23,435 nt of DNA from a virus: positions 1-23,435 of IMG/VR virus record IMGVR_UViG_3300044858_002515; one strand, written 5' to 3'. Shown piece after piece: positions 10,779 through 19,883 of this stretch. A program made the position numbers and the translations under genes. Within the stretch, counting starts at the first letter, position 1. Each line of letters opens with the position of its first letter. Below the pieces are notes generated by a model. It was given only the letters and a program-made list of their open reading frames with translations. It was not told the DNA's origin and searched no databases.

Positions 10779-13700
10779 TAGTCGCGGCGGCGCATCTGGC
10801 GTTGCGATTCGCGCATCTGACGTTCCTCAAGTTTTTGATTCTCGTCGTGCATCTTCATCCGCTCGAATTCAAGCGTCAAAATCTTCGGCCACTGGCGAGT
10901 AAACGTGTCTAGCTGAGTTTTAGTCAGCGAATCGATTGGTTTGGAAACAGTGCTGATGTATGTCGGGTTGAGCAGGATTTTCCCAACGGTTGCAGCACCG
11001 ACATTCTTAGCAATAGACATCGCAGCTCTGCGCTGAGAAATGGCAAGACCTCCTGCTCCAACAGCCGTCAAAGGTCCGCCACCAAAATAGGTGGCAACTG
11101 TGCTTCCAACTATGAATGGCAAGACGGTCTTTTGAAGAATCGTTTCTTTGTCCGCCGTCAGATCGGAAAGCTGATCGGCAATCTTGGAGATTTTGCTGAC
11201 ACCGTCTTTTCCAAAAGCAGCAGTCACCATCGCGTTGTACGGACCAGGAGAAGTTCCGCCAGCGACAAGCTGCTTCATCTTAGCGGCGTCGATCATCTTT
11301 CCATCTTTCGACAAGGCGTCCTCAACGATTCTTCCTACAATGATGTTTTGGACATCACCCTGAAGCTCTGGACGACTCGCATTGATGATTTCCATGAACT
11401 TCACGGAACGGTTCCGAGACGAGAGCGTGTCGGTTGATTGCTTCAGGAAATCAACGATGTCACCAGGAGTAGGTGTTGTCTCCAGCTTTCCAGACTTCAA
11501 TGATCTGGCCAAAGCTTGCTGAAATTCAGACTGCTTCTCAGACACTTGAGAAACGTAATCGCTCAGGTTTTTGACAAGATCCTTGGCGTTAGGGTTGGCC
11601 AAGATTGTCTTAATTTCGTCGTCATCGAGGCGGATGTTCTTGTTGTCAAGAACAGCAGCCTTGAGGTCTGCAAGACGCTTTGCCGTGTCGTCTTTCTGAT
11701 TTATCAGGACTTTTTGAAGCTGCGCTTCGTTTGCCTTTATTGCTTTTTCATTGGCAGCAAGCAGTTTTTCTGAGCCTGAAATTCCGGCATCAACATCTTT
11801 GATGAGTTGATCCTGTTGCTTCTTAAGTTCTTTAGAATTTGCCGTCAGTTCAGCCTGCTCATCGATGAGCGATTTGTAGGTTTTAGCGACATCCTGAATC
11901 TCTGCGATGCTCGGGAAGAATTCGTTGGCAACTTCCTTTGAGAGCTTTCCACGCGCACCCTTCGCTTCAATCAGCGTGTTGAGGAAGTCAGTCGGCTTTT
12001 CACCGCGAATCTGGTTGTAAATGTAATCCGAAAGGATCGGCTTAACCTCGGAAGTCCAGCGTTCACCCGCCATGTCCTTGAGTGCAGACATAGCTGTGCC
12101 ACCTCTTGCTCCAATCAAAGAGGATACCATTTCAGGCGCACCACCAGCTTCCCCGATTTCCCTTAGGATTTTGTTAACGTAAGCACCTTTGAACCGACTA
12201 ACGCCTTCTGCATATCGCTTGTTCTGAGCTTCAAGCGCCTTTTTTACGTCGGGATAATTATCAAAAGCCTCTGTAATCTGATCGTTAATTCTGTTTAGTT
12301 TTTTCCAATCTTCAAAATAACCTTTTTGAACGGCAGCGTTAAAATCAAACAACCTAAAAATTTGCGAGCGAATTTGCCGCAAATCCTCAAGTGTGTATTT
12401 TACCATTTCCGGCTTTTCAGCCGTTCCTTCATTTATCTCGACAACGATTTTCTTTAAGTCTGGTCTGATTTTATCAAATCCAGCCTTTTGTTCTTTATCA
12501 AACTTTTTTGCTTCCTCTCTTCCAATATCTCCAACTTCGGTTCCAGCCTCGAATGCCGAAATTGGTTTCCCAGCAGGAAAACGAGAATCAAAACCTTCTT
12601 CGATCTGTTGGATCTGCCTGGTTTTCTCGGCAATCTGATTGGTAAGCTGTTCTCTTTCAGCCTGGTTGGTTGTGGGAAGGTTGTTCTTCTGAACCGTCAA
12701 ATCTCGAATCTGATTTTTAATATTTTGAGATTCAAGCTGAAGCTCACCTTCAGCGCGTCGAGCAAGTCCGACCAACTCGGAATTTTTGGAATTGAGAAAC
12801 TGATCGACATTGTTCTTGGCCTGTTCTGTCAGCTCATCCGATTTTCTGACGATTACATCGACCAGATTTGGGTCAACATCGGGCTTTCCAGAAACCTGCT
12901 TTAGCTCCTCAACAATTGCTTGAGTAAGCTCGTCTCCAGAAAGTCCAGAGCGCCTTCCATTGACAACAGATTCACCGATAAACTGTTTTATGCGGTCATT
13001 CCAGTTCTGGACAGCCTCAGCGCCAGTGCCTGAAAACTCTGGCGAGTACAGAGTGCTGGCCAACTGATCGGACAATGCAGGGTCGATTCCTGCACCTCCA
13101 CCAAGACGCTTTTGAATCTCAGCAGTCCGTTCTGCAAGGAATTGCTGCGTGAATGGACGCTGGAATTCTCCAGCAATTTTGGACGCACTTAACCGTCCTT
13201 TGGCTGCTGCCGACAAAGCTCGTCCACCAGTCGAAATTGACGGATAAAGAAGTCCTCCAACAATGGCATTCTGGATTACATCGCCGCCAGTAATCTCTCC
13301 GCCCATTGCTTCGATGCCAGACTTGACGAGCGAAGTTCCGGCTCCAGCTCCAAACTCTTTGACGACTTGCTTACCAAGCGAAGATTGCTGAGCAACGCCA
13401 GTTTCTGCGGTCGTAAGGAACGATTTGAGTCCTGGTGCAGCAGCTTTTTTGGAAAGAGAAACACCGGGGACAAGTTCAGCAGCAGCCTCAGAAACGCTGA
13501 AATTATCAGGCGAAACCATTTGGCCAACGATGTTTGCAATCGCTGGGTACGCCATTTCACCGGCAATGACCTGTCCTCCAGGAAAGAACTGAGCGGCTAA
13601 TGGGCCACCATATTTTATTGCACCTCCAAGAACTTTTCTTCCGCGTTTGTTCTCGTAGTCTACAAGGAATTGTCGCTCTCTGTCGGTAAAGTCTTCGTCC

Positions 13701-13984
13701 GTAAGAGGCTCGTAGTTTCCAGCAACATACTTCTGAAACTTACGCGCGCTGTCTCTTCCAAGGTAAAAATCAGCCTGCTGCACCAGCGGATCTTGAGACT
13801 GAAATCGCTGCGCGCCTTTAAGGTCTGATCCTTTTACAGCTTTCTGAACCGCTTCCATAGAGCCGATTGGTGGCTCTTCAAAAACAACCTCAGGCTTCCG
13901 CATCGGAGGGGCTTGCGGCGTAGACAATGCGGAAGGTTGCTGCTGAGCTACCTGAACTTCGTCGTCAAAAACAATTTCAGCCAT
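10778..13984 (-). CDS. Giant internal virion / ejection-type protein, 1068 residues
   Basis: 1068 residues, the largest gene. It starts with a disordered Gln/Pro-rich segment holding a mini-repeat EIVFDDE / EVVFEEP (3-9 and 32-37). Residues about 118-157 are Gly/Ala-rich and hydrophobic (GGPLAAQFFPGGQVIAGEMA). The centre (about 380-850) is mostly long helix and coiled coil rich in Lys, Glu, Gln and Asn, for example the LTVQKNNLPTTNQAEREQLT region. Near 950-985 a second Gly-rich membrane-like patch occurs (VLPFIVGSTVATYFGGG), and it ends in a highly charged Arg/Met/Gln tail. Length, layout and position after two other probable ejection proteins match internal proteins of podoviruses that leave the capsid to help DNA cross the cell envelope. 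No lysozyme or protease motif is visible. The start has no Shine-Dalgarno, so it may depend on coupling with the upstream gene. Confidence 0.65.
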   Translation of the reverse strand: MAEIVFDDEVQVAQQQPSALSTPQAPPMRKPEVVFEEPPIGSMEAVQKAVKGSDLKGAQRFQSQDPLVQQADFYLGRDSARKFQKYVAGNYEPLTDEDFTDRERQFLVDYENKRGRKVLGGAIKYGGPLAAQFFPGGQVIAGEMAYPAIANIVGQMVSPDNFSVSEAAAELVPGVSLSKKAAAPGLKSFLTTAETGVAQQSSLGKQVVKEFGAGAGTSLVKSGIEAMGGEITGGDVIQNAIVGGLLYPSISTGGRALSAAAKGRLSASKIAGEFQRPFTQQFLAERTAEIQKRLGGGAGIDPALSDQLASTLYSPEFSGTGAEAVQNWNDRIKQFIGESVVNGRRSGLSGDELTQAIVEELKQVSGKPDVDPNLVDVIVRKSDELTEQAKNNVDQFLNSKNSELVGLARRAEGELQLESQNIKNQIRDLTVQKNNLPTTNQAEREQLTNQIAEKTRQIQQIEEGFDSRFPAGKPISAFEAGTEVGDIGREEAKKFDKEQKAGFDKIRPDLKKIVVEINEGTAEKPEMVKYTLEDLRQIRSQIFRLFDFNAAVQKGYFEDWKKLNRINDQITEAFDNYPDVKKALEAQNKRYAEGVSRFKGAYVNKILREIGEAGGAPEMVSSLIGARGGTAMSALKDMAGERWTSEVKPILSDYIYNQIRGEKPTDFLNTLIEAKGARGKLSKEVANEFFPSIAEIQDVAKTYKSLIDEQAELTANSKELKKQQDQLIKDVDAGISGSEKLLAANEKAIKANEAQLQKVLINQKDDTAKRLADLKAAVLDNKNIRLDDDEIKTILANPNAKDLVKNLSDYVSQVSEKQSEFQQALARSLKSGKLETTPTPGDIVDFLKQSTDTLSSRNRSVKFMEIINASRPELQGDVQNIIVGRIVEDALSKDGKMIDAAKMKQLVAGGTSPGPYNAMVTAAFGKDGVSKISKIADQLSDLTADKETILQKTVLPFIVGSTVATYFGGGPLTAVGAGGLAISQRRAAMSIAKNVGAATVGKILLNPTYISTVSKPIDSLTKTQLDTFTRQWPKILTLEFERMKMHDENQKLEERQMRESQRQMRRRD

Positions 13985-13992
13985 GTTTGTGT

Positions 13993-15384
13993 TTACTTGA
14001 TGGTTGCAGGTCTTCCACCGACTGAGATTCTAGTTCCAACTGGAAGATTTGCCGACTGAGCTTCTTGGATTGAGTTAAACGACCGAATTTCAGACTGTTG
14101 TTGAGGGGCTGTCTCAACACCTAAAATCTCATCCGCCCTACGTTCAAGTTCGTTGATGTAAGCAGAGTATTGAGGATTGTTGTCAATTCCCTGCATCCTC
14201 AGCTTCTCGACACGATCTTTGATCGAGCGAGCGGTCAATTCCTTGAAGGTTTGAACTCGCTCAGAAAACCCTGTGTCTGTCGGTTTACCGATGGAAGAGG
14301 TAATCCTCGTCGTCTCAGACTTTGTGAGAGACTTGCCGCCTCGCTTAAACATAGCACCGCTGCTCATGTTCTCGTAAAGTTGGTTCACTTGTCTTTCTGG
14401 TCCAAACGATCCAATAGCCTCGCCAGCCTTGACCCTTATATTGAACGTCGGACCGTACAAATCCTCGGCCAGATACGGTTCCATCGGCTTGATTCCGTTC
14501 AATACCGCCTCAGAAAATTCAAGCTCATCAAGATCCAACTTCGTTGGCTTCAACGATGATGTCTTTGCCGACTCGGCCTTTTCACGGGCTATGTCGATTC
14601 TTTCAGCACCCTGAGCAAGACGACCACGACCAAGCTCTTCGCTAAGTTTCAAACGCTGCTCGCCCTGTTGAAGTTGGCCACGACCAAGCTCTTCGCGTAA
14701 AGCCAGATTCGCCCTGCCAATTTCCTCGCGTAAAGCGAGCGTAGCGTTTTGAATCTCTGAACGATTTTTACCTTCTGCAATCAAACGCTCAAGATTTGCT
14801 TGTGCGATACCGACTCGATCAAGCGTGGCTTGTGCGGTTGCTTGTTTACTTCCAATGTCTGCCTGAAATTTTGCGGTAGTTCTGGCATTGTACTCATTCC
14901 AGTCAATCTGCGGATTTCCGTTCTGATCAAGAACAACAGCGCCAATTTCAGCGGCCTTGTTGAGAAGCTGAGCCTGCTTGCTGGCAGCACTGTTGGCCGC
15001 GTTGTCTCTAGCCTTCAAAAGCATCGCTCTTTGCGAGTACTTTTCCAAATTGTTGAGCATCCGGTCAGCTTCGACGCGGTACTGCTTTGATTTGAAAGCT
15101 GGAATTAATGGAAACTTGGAATCAGGAGTAGGGTTGTCGAGATAGTCTCCGACCTGCTTGCTGAGGTCAGAAAACGCATTGAATTCCTCAACCTGTGCTT
15201 TCTGTTCACCAATCGCATCAGCAAGAGTCATGTCTCGAATCTTGTTCTGAAGCTCCATTCCTTGGCGCTGGAGCAAAGACTCGGCAGTCTGCTGCTGAAA
15301 CTGCTCCATCATCCGCGCCTGAGTTTGCGCGCGGTCGAACAGGTTTGCACCTAGCTGAAATGCTTGGAGAGATTGGTCGGCCAT
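13993..15384 (-). CDS. Probable ejection/internal virion protein, Gln-rich helical
   Basis: 463 residues from ATG 15384; a longer in-frame reading adds 44 Cys/Arg-rich residues that overlap the upstream gene and look like frame shadow. The protein is helical and rich in Gln, Ala, Arg and Glu (SLQAFQLGANLFDRAQTQAR at the start), typical of phage injection or scaffold-like virion proteins. Residues about 215-255 hold an (A)LREE(I/L)GR-type repeat, coded by repeated DNA. The C-terminal 100 residues contain a folded-looking region ending in SANLPVGTRISVGGRPATIK, a short beta motif often found at the ends of such proteins. It lies four nt after the previous gene and nine nt before the giant protein gene. 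It probably works with both in DNA delivery. Confidence 0.65.
   Translation of the reverse strand: MADQSLQAFQLGANLFDRAQTQARMMEQFQQQTAESLLQRQGMELQNKIRDMTLADAIGEQKAQVEEFNAFSDLSKQVGDYLDNPTPDSKFPLIPAFKSKQYRVEADRMLNNLEKYSQRAMLLKARDNAANSAASKQAQLLNKAAEIGAVVLDQNGNPQIDWNEYNARTTAKFQADIGSKQATAQATLDRVGIAQANLERLIAEGKNRSEIQNATLALREEIGRANLALREELGRGQLQQGEQRLKLSEELGRGRLAQGAERIDIAREKAESAKTSSLKPTKLDLDELEFSEAVLNGIKPMEPYLAEDLYGPTFNIRVKAGEAIGSFGPERQVNQLYENMSSGAMFKRGGKSLTKSETTRITSSIGKPTDTGFSERVQTFKELTARSIKDRVEKLRMQGIDNNPQYSAYINELERRADEILGVETAPQQQSEIRSFNSIQEAQSANLPVGTRISVGGRPATIK
14624..14696 (-). repeat. 19-nt direct repeat coding an EELGRG unit
   Basis: CCACGACCAAGCTCTTCGC occurs at 14624-14642 and 14678-14696 (plus-strand reading), 54 nt or 18 codons apart. 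A related shorter unit TCGCGTAAAGC is at 14693 and 14726, 33 nt or 11 codons apart. They encode the LREELGR repeats of the 463-residue protein. Confidence 0.75.
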
Positions 15385-15388
15385 AAGA

Positions 15389-16306
15389 TTAGCGAATTCC
15401 AGGGTAGAAGGAAGAAGGGGGAACAGCGTACAGAGTCGCCGGAGACATCGGGTTGGTGTATGGCGTTCCTGGTGACATCGGCATTTCTCCGGTGCTGTAA
15501 TCGATTGCTCCACCACTTATTGATCCTGAATTTTCAAACCCGTATCCAGAACTTGGTGAAGTTCCAGGAACTACAGCTCCGCCAGCAGTCGGAAGCATTG
15601 CCTTGTACAGGCCATACTGCATCAGAGCGCCTCCAGCGATGTTTCCGACGTTGCTCAATGTGCTTCCGATGGCTTGCTGGAACGGCGACGGAGCAGCAGC
15701 AACCTGAGCGGCAGTCAAATCACGCCCGTACATTCTGGCCTGCTGTTCTTGAATCGCGCCGATCCGTTGAGCGGGTGTGATGAACATGCTGCTCACCGAG
15801 AACGGCTGGGCCATTCCAAATGCTCGCTGCTGCTGGATGAAGTTCTGAGCTTGAGCAAGACCCTGATTCTGAATCTGCATCGCTGTCAGACCAAAGTCGC
15901 GAGCGAGCAAATTTGTTCGAATGCCTGACGCATCTTTAAACCCTCCACCAACCGCCCGACCAGCGACAGCTCGTTGAAGCTGCGATTGAACATCTTGATC
16001 AACCTCGCCACGCAATCTTGAGCCAATAGTCTTTCCAGCCTGTTGAATCAACTGGTCATAGCCAGGAATCGCACGGCGAAGCTGAGTTTCAAGCAATGAC
16101 TGTTCGGCGGATGTCGTCTTTTCCGCCAGTTTGGTGGCAGGCTCAAGCGCGGCAATGTTTTGCCGGATAGCGTTGGCCTGCTCCTGCTCGAAGTTGATCG
16201 GCTTCAGCTCAGGCACCTTCGGCTTGCGTCCGCCGAAAAGCCCACCGAGCAAACTACCGGCAGCGGAGATTCCCGCCGCTCCAAGAATTGCTGCACCTAA
16301 TGCCAT
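15389..16306 (-). CDS. Probable ejection-type virion protein with hydrophobic N terminus
   Basis: 305 residues. The N terminus is a long Gly/Ala-rich hydrophobic stretch (LGAAILGAAGISAAGSLLGG, up to about residue 26) followed by RKPK, a layout common in podovirus internal or ejection proteins that interact with membranes. The middle is helical and Gln/Ala-rich (RRAIPGYDQLIQQAGKTIGS and the AQNFIQQQRAFGMAQPFSV region). The last 60 residues are Pro/Gly/Ser/Tyr-rich and disordered. AAGGA lies upstream of the ATG in the 13-nt gap after the tube-like gene. Being grouped with two further helical virion proteins supports an ejection role. No enzymatic motif is visible. Confidence 0.65.
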   Translation of the reverse strand: MALGAAILGAAGISAAGSLLGGLFGGRKPKVPELKPINFEQEQANAIRQNIAALEPATKLAEKTTSAEQSLLETQLRRAIPGYDQLIQQAGKTIGSRLRGEVDQDVQSQLQRAVAGRAVGGGFKDASGIRTNLLARDFGLTAMQIQNQGLAQAQNFIQQQRAFGMAQPFSVSSMFITPAQRIGAIQEQQARMYGRDLTAAQVAAAPSPFQQAIGSTLSNVGNIAGGALMQYGLYKAMLPTAGGAVVPGTSPSSGYGFENSGSISGGAIDYSTGEMPMSPGTPYTNPMSPATLYAVPPSSFYPGIR

Positions 16307-16319
16307 AAATTATCCTTTA

Positions 16320-17291
16320 TCAGAACCATTGAGAAAATCCACCGCCGTTCAATCCGACGCCCACCATTCGGATGGTTGCCACAGCGTCACCCAAATACTG
16401 CATCGTCTGCTCCTGCACAGCTTGAACAGCTTTGGCTTCGTAGGCCACTGCTTCCTGAATCAAATCGTTCTCCTCCTTGCGAATCGCCATGACCATCAGC
16501 TTGATGGCGTCTGGACAAGGAGGAATAAGGTAGTCATTCACGCTCGTCGCGTTGATGTGGCGCATCTTCGCCATCACCGTTACCGGCTTGTCCTCCTCGT
16601 TGTTGCAACGATCAGCGAGGTAACTGCGACGATACTGCGGCAGAGTTTCATCAGGGTCGTAAACTGCCAGATCCAACTCTAGCAGCGTCGTCGCATCGTA
16701 CTCGTACAAACGGCTTGCCGTATTCGTGGCTTCGCGGATGACGCCGGTCAGAGTGGTGAACTTCTTGGTCGATTGAGTGTACGGCAAAGCAAGCGTTAGC
16801 TTTTCACCGTCGATCCAGACGCCTCCGGATTGCGTTCGAATCCATTGACCGTTTTGATCAACACCTTGCAGCGTGATGGTTTTGCCGACATCTGAAGCGT
16901 CGCCAGGGTAGACTCGAAGATAACTGTTAGTACCGCCAGACATGTCGCGGTAAGAAACCACGGTACCACGGTCAACAAGCTGCTTACCAACGCACACTTG
17001 GTTTCCATTGAGAAGTCCGTATCCGGTTTCCTGAAACTCAAACCATTGATTGCGAACCGTTCCAACTCCGCAGCAATCTGCGATGGCTTCAATCGTCTCG
17101 ATCTGACGCGGCCAAGTGATGCAGCCTCCGACCGTGTGAATCGTGAAGCGTCCGTACGCGCCAGCCCACAAACCCTTGTGAAGCAGTCGTCGGCACGCCT
17201 GATTGATGTACTCGTAAACGCGAGCGTCATCGACGCAAACGCCGATAGCCCGAGCAATCGTTGACCTGATATCTTGGACGATCAGCTTCAT
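16320..17291 (-). CDS. Probable tail tube / head-tail adaptor protein
   Basis: 323 residues. The N-terminal helices (IRSTIARAIGVCVDDARVYEY, then INQACRRLLHKGLW), followed by a beta-rich middle (GRFTIHTVGGCITWP, TITLQGVDQNGQWI) and a C-terminal helical part with repeated EAVAYEAKAVQAVQEQ, fit the layout of short-tail adaptor or tubular proteins (such as the tail tubular A-type of podoviruses). The conserved idea is an N-terminal helix pair that seats on the portal and a beta domain that meets the nozzle. Its place beside the probable nozzle gene supports this. Identity is uncertain because these proteins diverge strongly. The ATG overlaps the stop of the collar-fiber gene by ATGA. Confidence 0.55.
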   Translation of the reverse strand: MKLIVQDIRSTIARAIGVCVDDARVYEYINQACRRLLHKGLWAGAYGRFTIHTVGGCITWPRQIETIEAIADCCGVGTVRNQWFEFQETGYGLLNGNQVCVGKQLVDRGTVVSYRDMSGGTNSYLRVYPGDASDVGKTITLQGVDQNGQWIRTQSGGVWIDGEKLTLALPYTQSTKKFTTLTGVIREATNTASRLYEYDATTLLELDLAVYDPDETLPQYRRSYLADRCNNEEDKPVTVMAKMRHINATSVNDYLIPPCPDAIKLMVMAIRKEENDLIQEAVAYEAKAVQAVQEQTMQYLGDAVATIRMVGVGLNGGGFSQWF

Positions 17292-18010
17292 TTGGTGTAG
17301 TAGACTCGGCTGGTTCGCTTGATGAAGTAAACACCATAGAACGGCGGAAGATTGTTGTGGGCTGCGTCGCCTCCAACCGAAGTGGTCGGCAACAGGTTGG
17401 CCACTCCTTCCGAGCGATTCGTCGCGCTGAACACACTCGTATCAGCCGATCCGCGCTGAGTAAGGTTGATGTACTGGTCGAGAATCTGATGCGTATGCGA
17501 CGGCATCTCGGAGGTGACAAGCGTGTGCTTGTCCTCACCGGCAACAGCGGTCGATGTGGTTGTTCCATTGACGCTAACAACTCCACTCGCCGCGAACGTG
17601 CCAACTCCAACCGGGAATCGAGCTTCGAAAGCTGTGTCAATTTCCCACATCGAACCGGCGTAAGGATTGCCGGAATAAACGGTTCCGTCACCGCCGTCGT
17701 ATGAAAGGACATCAGCACTTGTTCCCACGAAGATGCGACGCTCGCTTCCACCTGCGGCAACAGGGTTTTGCCTCGCCCAATAACCCCCCTGAAAAACCCA
17801 CCAGTTGCCGTTGTTATCCAGCCACGGGTAAACCTGATTGTTCAGCGCCGGAATAGAGGCACCGAAGTTGAAGAACGAGTTTCCAATCGAACTATTGAAC
17901 GTCGCCTGGGTGCCACTGATGACATCGTTGGCCAACTGTTGGTAGTTGGTCGGACAATACCCGACCGGCAAACTCGGGGGCGTCAGCGTGATGAGCGTAA
18001 GGTTTGGCAT
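17288..18010 (-). CDS. Tail collar-type fiber protein
   Basis: 240 residues. The C-terminal half has the features of the phage tail collar domain: GSMWEIDTAFEARFPVGVGT (119-138), KHTLVTSEMPSHTHQI (161-176), and the ending AHNNLPPFYGVYFIKRT (217-233). The EMPSHTH and HNNLPP-Y-VYFI segments are classic for short-tail-fiber and baseplate tip proteins, in which His residues bind metal in a trimer. The N-terminal part (about 1-85) has a Trp/Asn/Gly-rich beta domain (YPWLDNNGNWWVFQGGYW) that probably attaches it to the tail. It probably contacts the host surface. The gene sits between probable nozzle and tube genes, seven nt after the nozzle stop. Confidence 0.8.
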   Translation of the reverse strand: MPNLTLITLTPPSLPVGYCPTNYQQLANDVISGTQATFNSSIGNSFFNFGASIPALNNQVYPWLDNNGNWWVFQGGYWARQNPVAAGGSERRIFVGTSADVLSYDGGDGTVYSGNPYAGSMWEIDTAFEARFPVGVGTFAASGVVSVNGTTTSTAVAGEDKHTLVTSEMPSHTHQILDQYINLTQRGSADTSVFSATNRSEGVANLLPTTSVGGDAAHNNLPPFYGVYFIKRTSRVYYTK

Positions 18011-18017
18011 TCTGTTT

Positions 18018-19880
18018 CTATGGGTTGACAGATTCCGACGTGTAAGTCAGCGGGTTGATGTCGCACGCACTAATCGGTGTGCATGCAGGGAACACCGTCC
18101 GGCAATCACCAACACTCGGCTCCTGAATATCGTAAGCGTGAACTCGAAGACTCTTGATGCGGCAGTATCCAATGATGTTCATCGCAACCTGAACCTCGTA
18201 AAGATTCCGAGCCGGAGTGCTGATCGTCTCGTTGCACGGAGCATCTGAAGGCGTCGGAAAACGCATCTTCGGACGATACTGCGGCTTGAAGTTTTGAATC
18301 GGGCAAAGATCGAAACACTGCGTCGTCGTCGCGCACTCAGAAAAGTCAGTCCACTCAATCCAGCCAGGATACTGATCAGGCCGATAGGTGACGTTGAAGG
18401 AGACATCACCCTCAAGCGAGTCGATGAACAAGTCGCCTGAATCCAGTCGCTTCAATCCAAACGGAACTTCAAAGTTGTAGGCGCGAGTCTGCACCTGCCA
18501 CTCAATCTCCTTCTTACCATCCGGGATATTGTTATCGAACTTGTCCGCCTTGGTGACTTCCCAGATTTGAATCGAGTCATCCGATCCGCGAGCGATGCAG
18601 AAACACTGATCGCCGTAAGCGTTCTCAGTCTTGACGATCTGAAGCACATCAAGTCCGGTCCAGATTCCCGACCACGCAGGCGGAAACTTTTTCCGCATCG
18701 ACGTAATCAGGTCGAAGTCCAAGACAGCCAACGCCTTGTGAATGACACCCTCGGCATTGTACCGAGGCTGGCAGGTCATCAGGAGGCGATTGTCGAACAC
18801 AACCGCAGAACTGGCCCACAAGAGATTCGTTTGATCGTTCTCGATGACATTCAGCATCTCGCTGCTGATCGGAGTGTTGCCATAATCATTGAACGAGCGT
18901 CGAGCAATGATGAACGATCGGACGCCATCGACAGCGCGGTAGAAGACATCGCCATTGATAGTGATGGCCGACCGAGAACCAAGTGCGCCGCTCGTAAGCA
19001 AGCTGATGGCTTGAATCGGATAGTTCAGGTTCTTCCAAACATCACGATCAACAGGCGCTTGAACCGAGAAGACGTATCGAGGTGTGAAGACTAGAAGCGG
19101 ACCTTGGCCGAGCGAGGTGTCAGGATCGCCTGGGACAGCCATCGCTGTGATGCCGCCTGAATCCGACGGAACCGCAAAGTCTCCACCTTCATTGAGGAAG
19201 GTGTTCTCGGTTTCCTTGAGAACACTCGCTCGCGTTCCATCCCCATAAACGATGTCGGTAGCGCGGAATGAAAACCCATCTGGAAGAGCGTACCAGATAC
19301 GGCCATTGACGTAGGCCATAACCTTTCCGGTCTTAATCTCATCGTCGCTCGCTCGACGTAGACTTGTCCCGTTGAAGATCAGCGGCCTGCTAAATCCATC
19401 CTGAATGACAACGAAGTTCTCAGCCTGAACCATCCAGCCATCTAGCAGGTTGGAAGGATTCTCTAGGTCAGGAGAAGTTGTGAGGCTCTGAGCATTGTTC
19501 TGAAGGCAGTTGTAAAGCCACACTTTACCACTGATCAGCATCAGTATGAACGTGCGTCCATCGTCGGCAATGTAGGGCAGCGCACACTGGAACGTGCCGG
19601 TTAGCGACTGAGGTCCGTAGCAGTCCTCCGACCAGCCATCCGCCGTAACGTTCGTCTGGTCAGCGGTAATCTGATCGTTGTCAGCCGTGATGGTGACGCA
19701 CAGGTTGTAATCCTTTTGAACGAAGCCGGGGCGGCATGAGACAAACCCCTGTCGGAAGTTGGCGTTGACCGCGAACGCTACCTGATTCTTGTCCACCTCA
19801 GACGGCATCACGCCAGCGTCAATGCCACCCTCAAAGGTGACAGATCCGTCCGTGTACCTCCGTGGTGCGCGTTCGCTCAT
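18018..19880 (-). CDS. Probable tail nozzle / beta-propeller virion protein
   Basis: 620 residues, almost entirely beta-rich. Blocks of 40-60 residues with a final aromatic-Asp-Gly or D-R-L turn recur, for example DGRTFILMLISGKVWLYNC, NFVVIQDGFSRPLIFNGTSL, MAYVNGRIWYALPDG, INGDVFYRAVDGVRSFI and AVVFDNRLLMTCQP, which is the look of a propeller. The same arrangement is seen in podovirus nozzle or stabilisation proteins placed next to the adaptor. The N-terminal segment VTFEGGIDAGVMPSEVDKNQ is also usual for that group. The last 130 residues contain nine or more Cys, unlike most of the genome. It should close the short tail and hold fibers. The gene starts four nt after the fiber stop. Confidence 0.65.
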   Translation of the reverse strand: MSERAPRRYTDGSVTFEGGIDAGVMPSEVDKNQVAFAVNANFRQGFVSCRPGFVQKDYNLCVTITADNDQITADQTNVTADGWSEDCYGPQSLTGTFQCALPYIADDGRTFILMLISGKVWLYNCLQNNAQSLTTSPDLENPSNLLDGWMVQAENFVVIQDGFSRPLIFNGTSLRRASDDEIKTGKVMAYVNGRIWYALPDGFSFRATDIVYGDGTRASVLKETENTFLNEGGDFAVPSDSGGITAMAVPGDPDTSLGQGPLLVFTPRYVFSVQAPVDRDVWKNLNYPIQAISLLTSGALGSRSAITINGDVFYRAVDGVRSFIIARRSFNDYGNTPISSEMLNVIENDQTNLLWASSAVVFDNRLLMTCQPRYNAEGVIHKALAVLDFDLITSMRKKFPPAWSGIWTGLDVLQIVKTENAYGDQCFCIARGSDDSIQIWEVTKADKFDNNIPDGKKEIEWQVQTRAYNFEVPFGLKRLDSGDLFIDSLEGDVSFNVTYRPDQYPGWIEWTDFSECATTTQCFDLCPIQNFKPQYRPKMRFPTPSDAPCNETISTPARNLYEVQVAMNIIGYCRIKSLRVHAYDIQEPSVGDCRTVFPACTPISACDINPLTYTSESVNP

Positions 19881-19883
19881 GGT

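Noticed and set aside
12488-12904. A 138-codon plus-strand open frame opposite the giant ejection-type gene
   Set aside because: It is Phe/Leu/Ser-rich, lacks a ribosome site and is explained as the complement of Lys/Glu/Asn-rich coiled-coil codons.
15385-15516. N-terminal extension of 44 residues on the 463-residue virion protein
   Set aside because: The added part overlaps the upstream gene, is Cys/Arg/Pro-rich unlike the Gln/Ala helices that follow, and the ATG at 15384 starts a typical sequence.
16131-16682. A 183-codon plus-strand open frame across two minus-strand virion genes
   Set aside because: It spans two genuine genes and their gap, has no recognisable motif and is rich in His/Leu/Arg as expected for an antisense shadow.
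18567-19094. A 175-codon plus-strand open frame inside the probable nozzle gene
   Set aside because: Its Arg/Ile/Asp-rich sequence has no domain pattern and the minus-strand gene is continuous and well supported.
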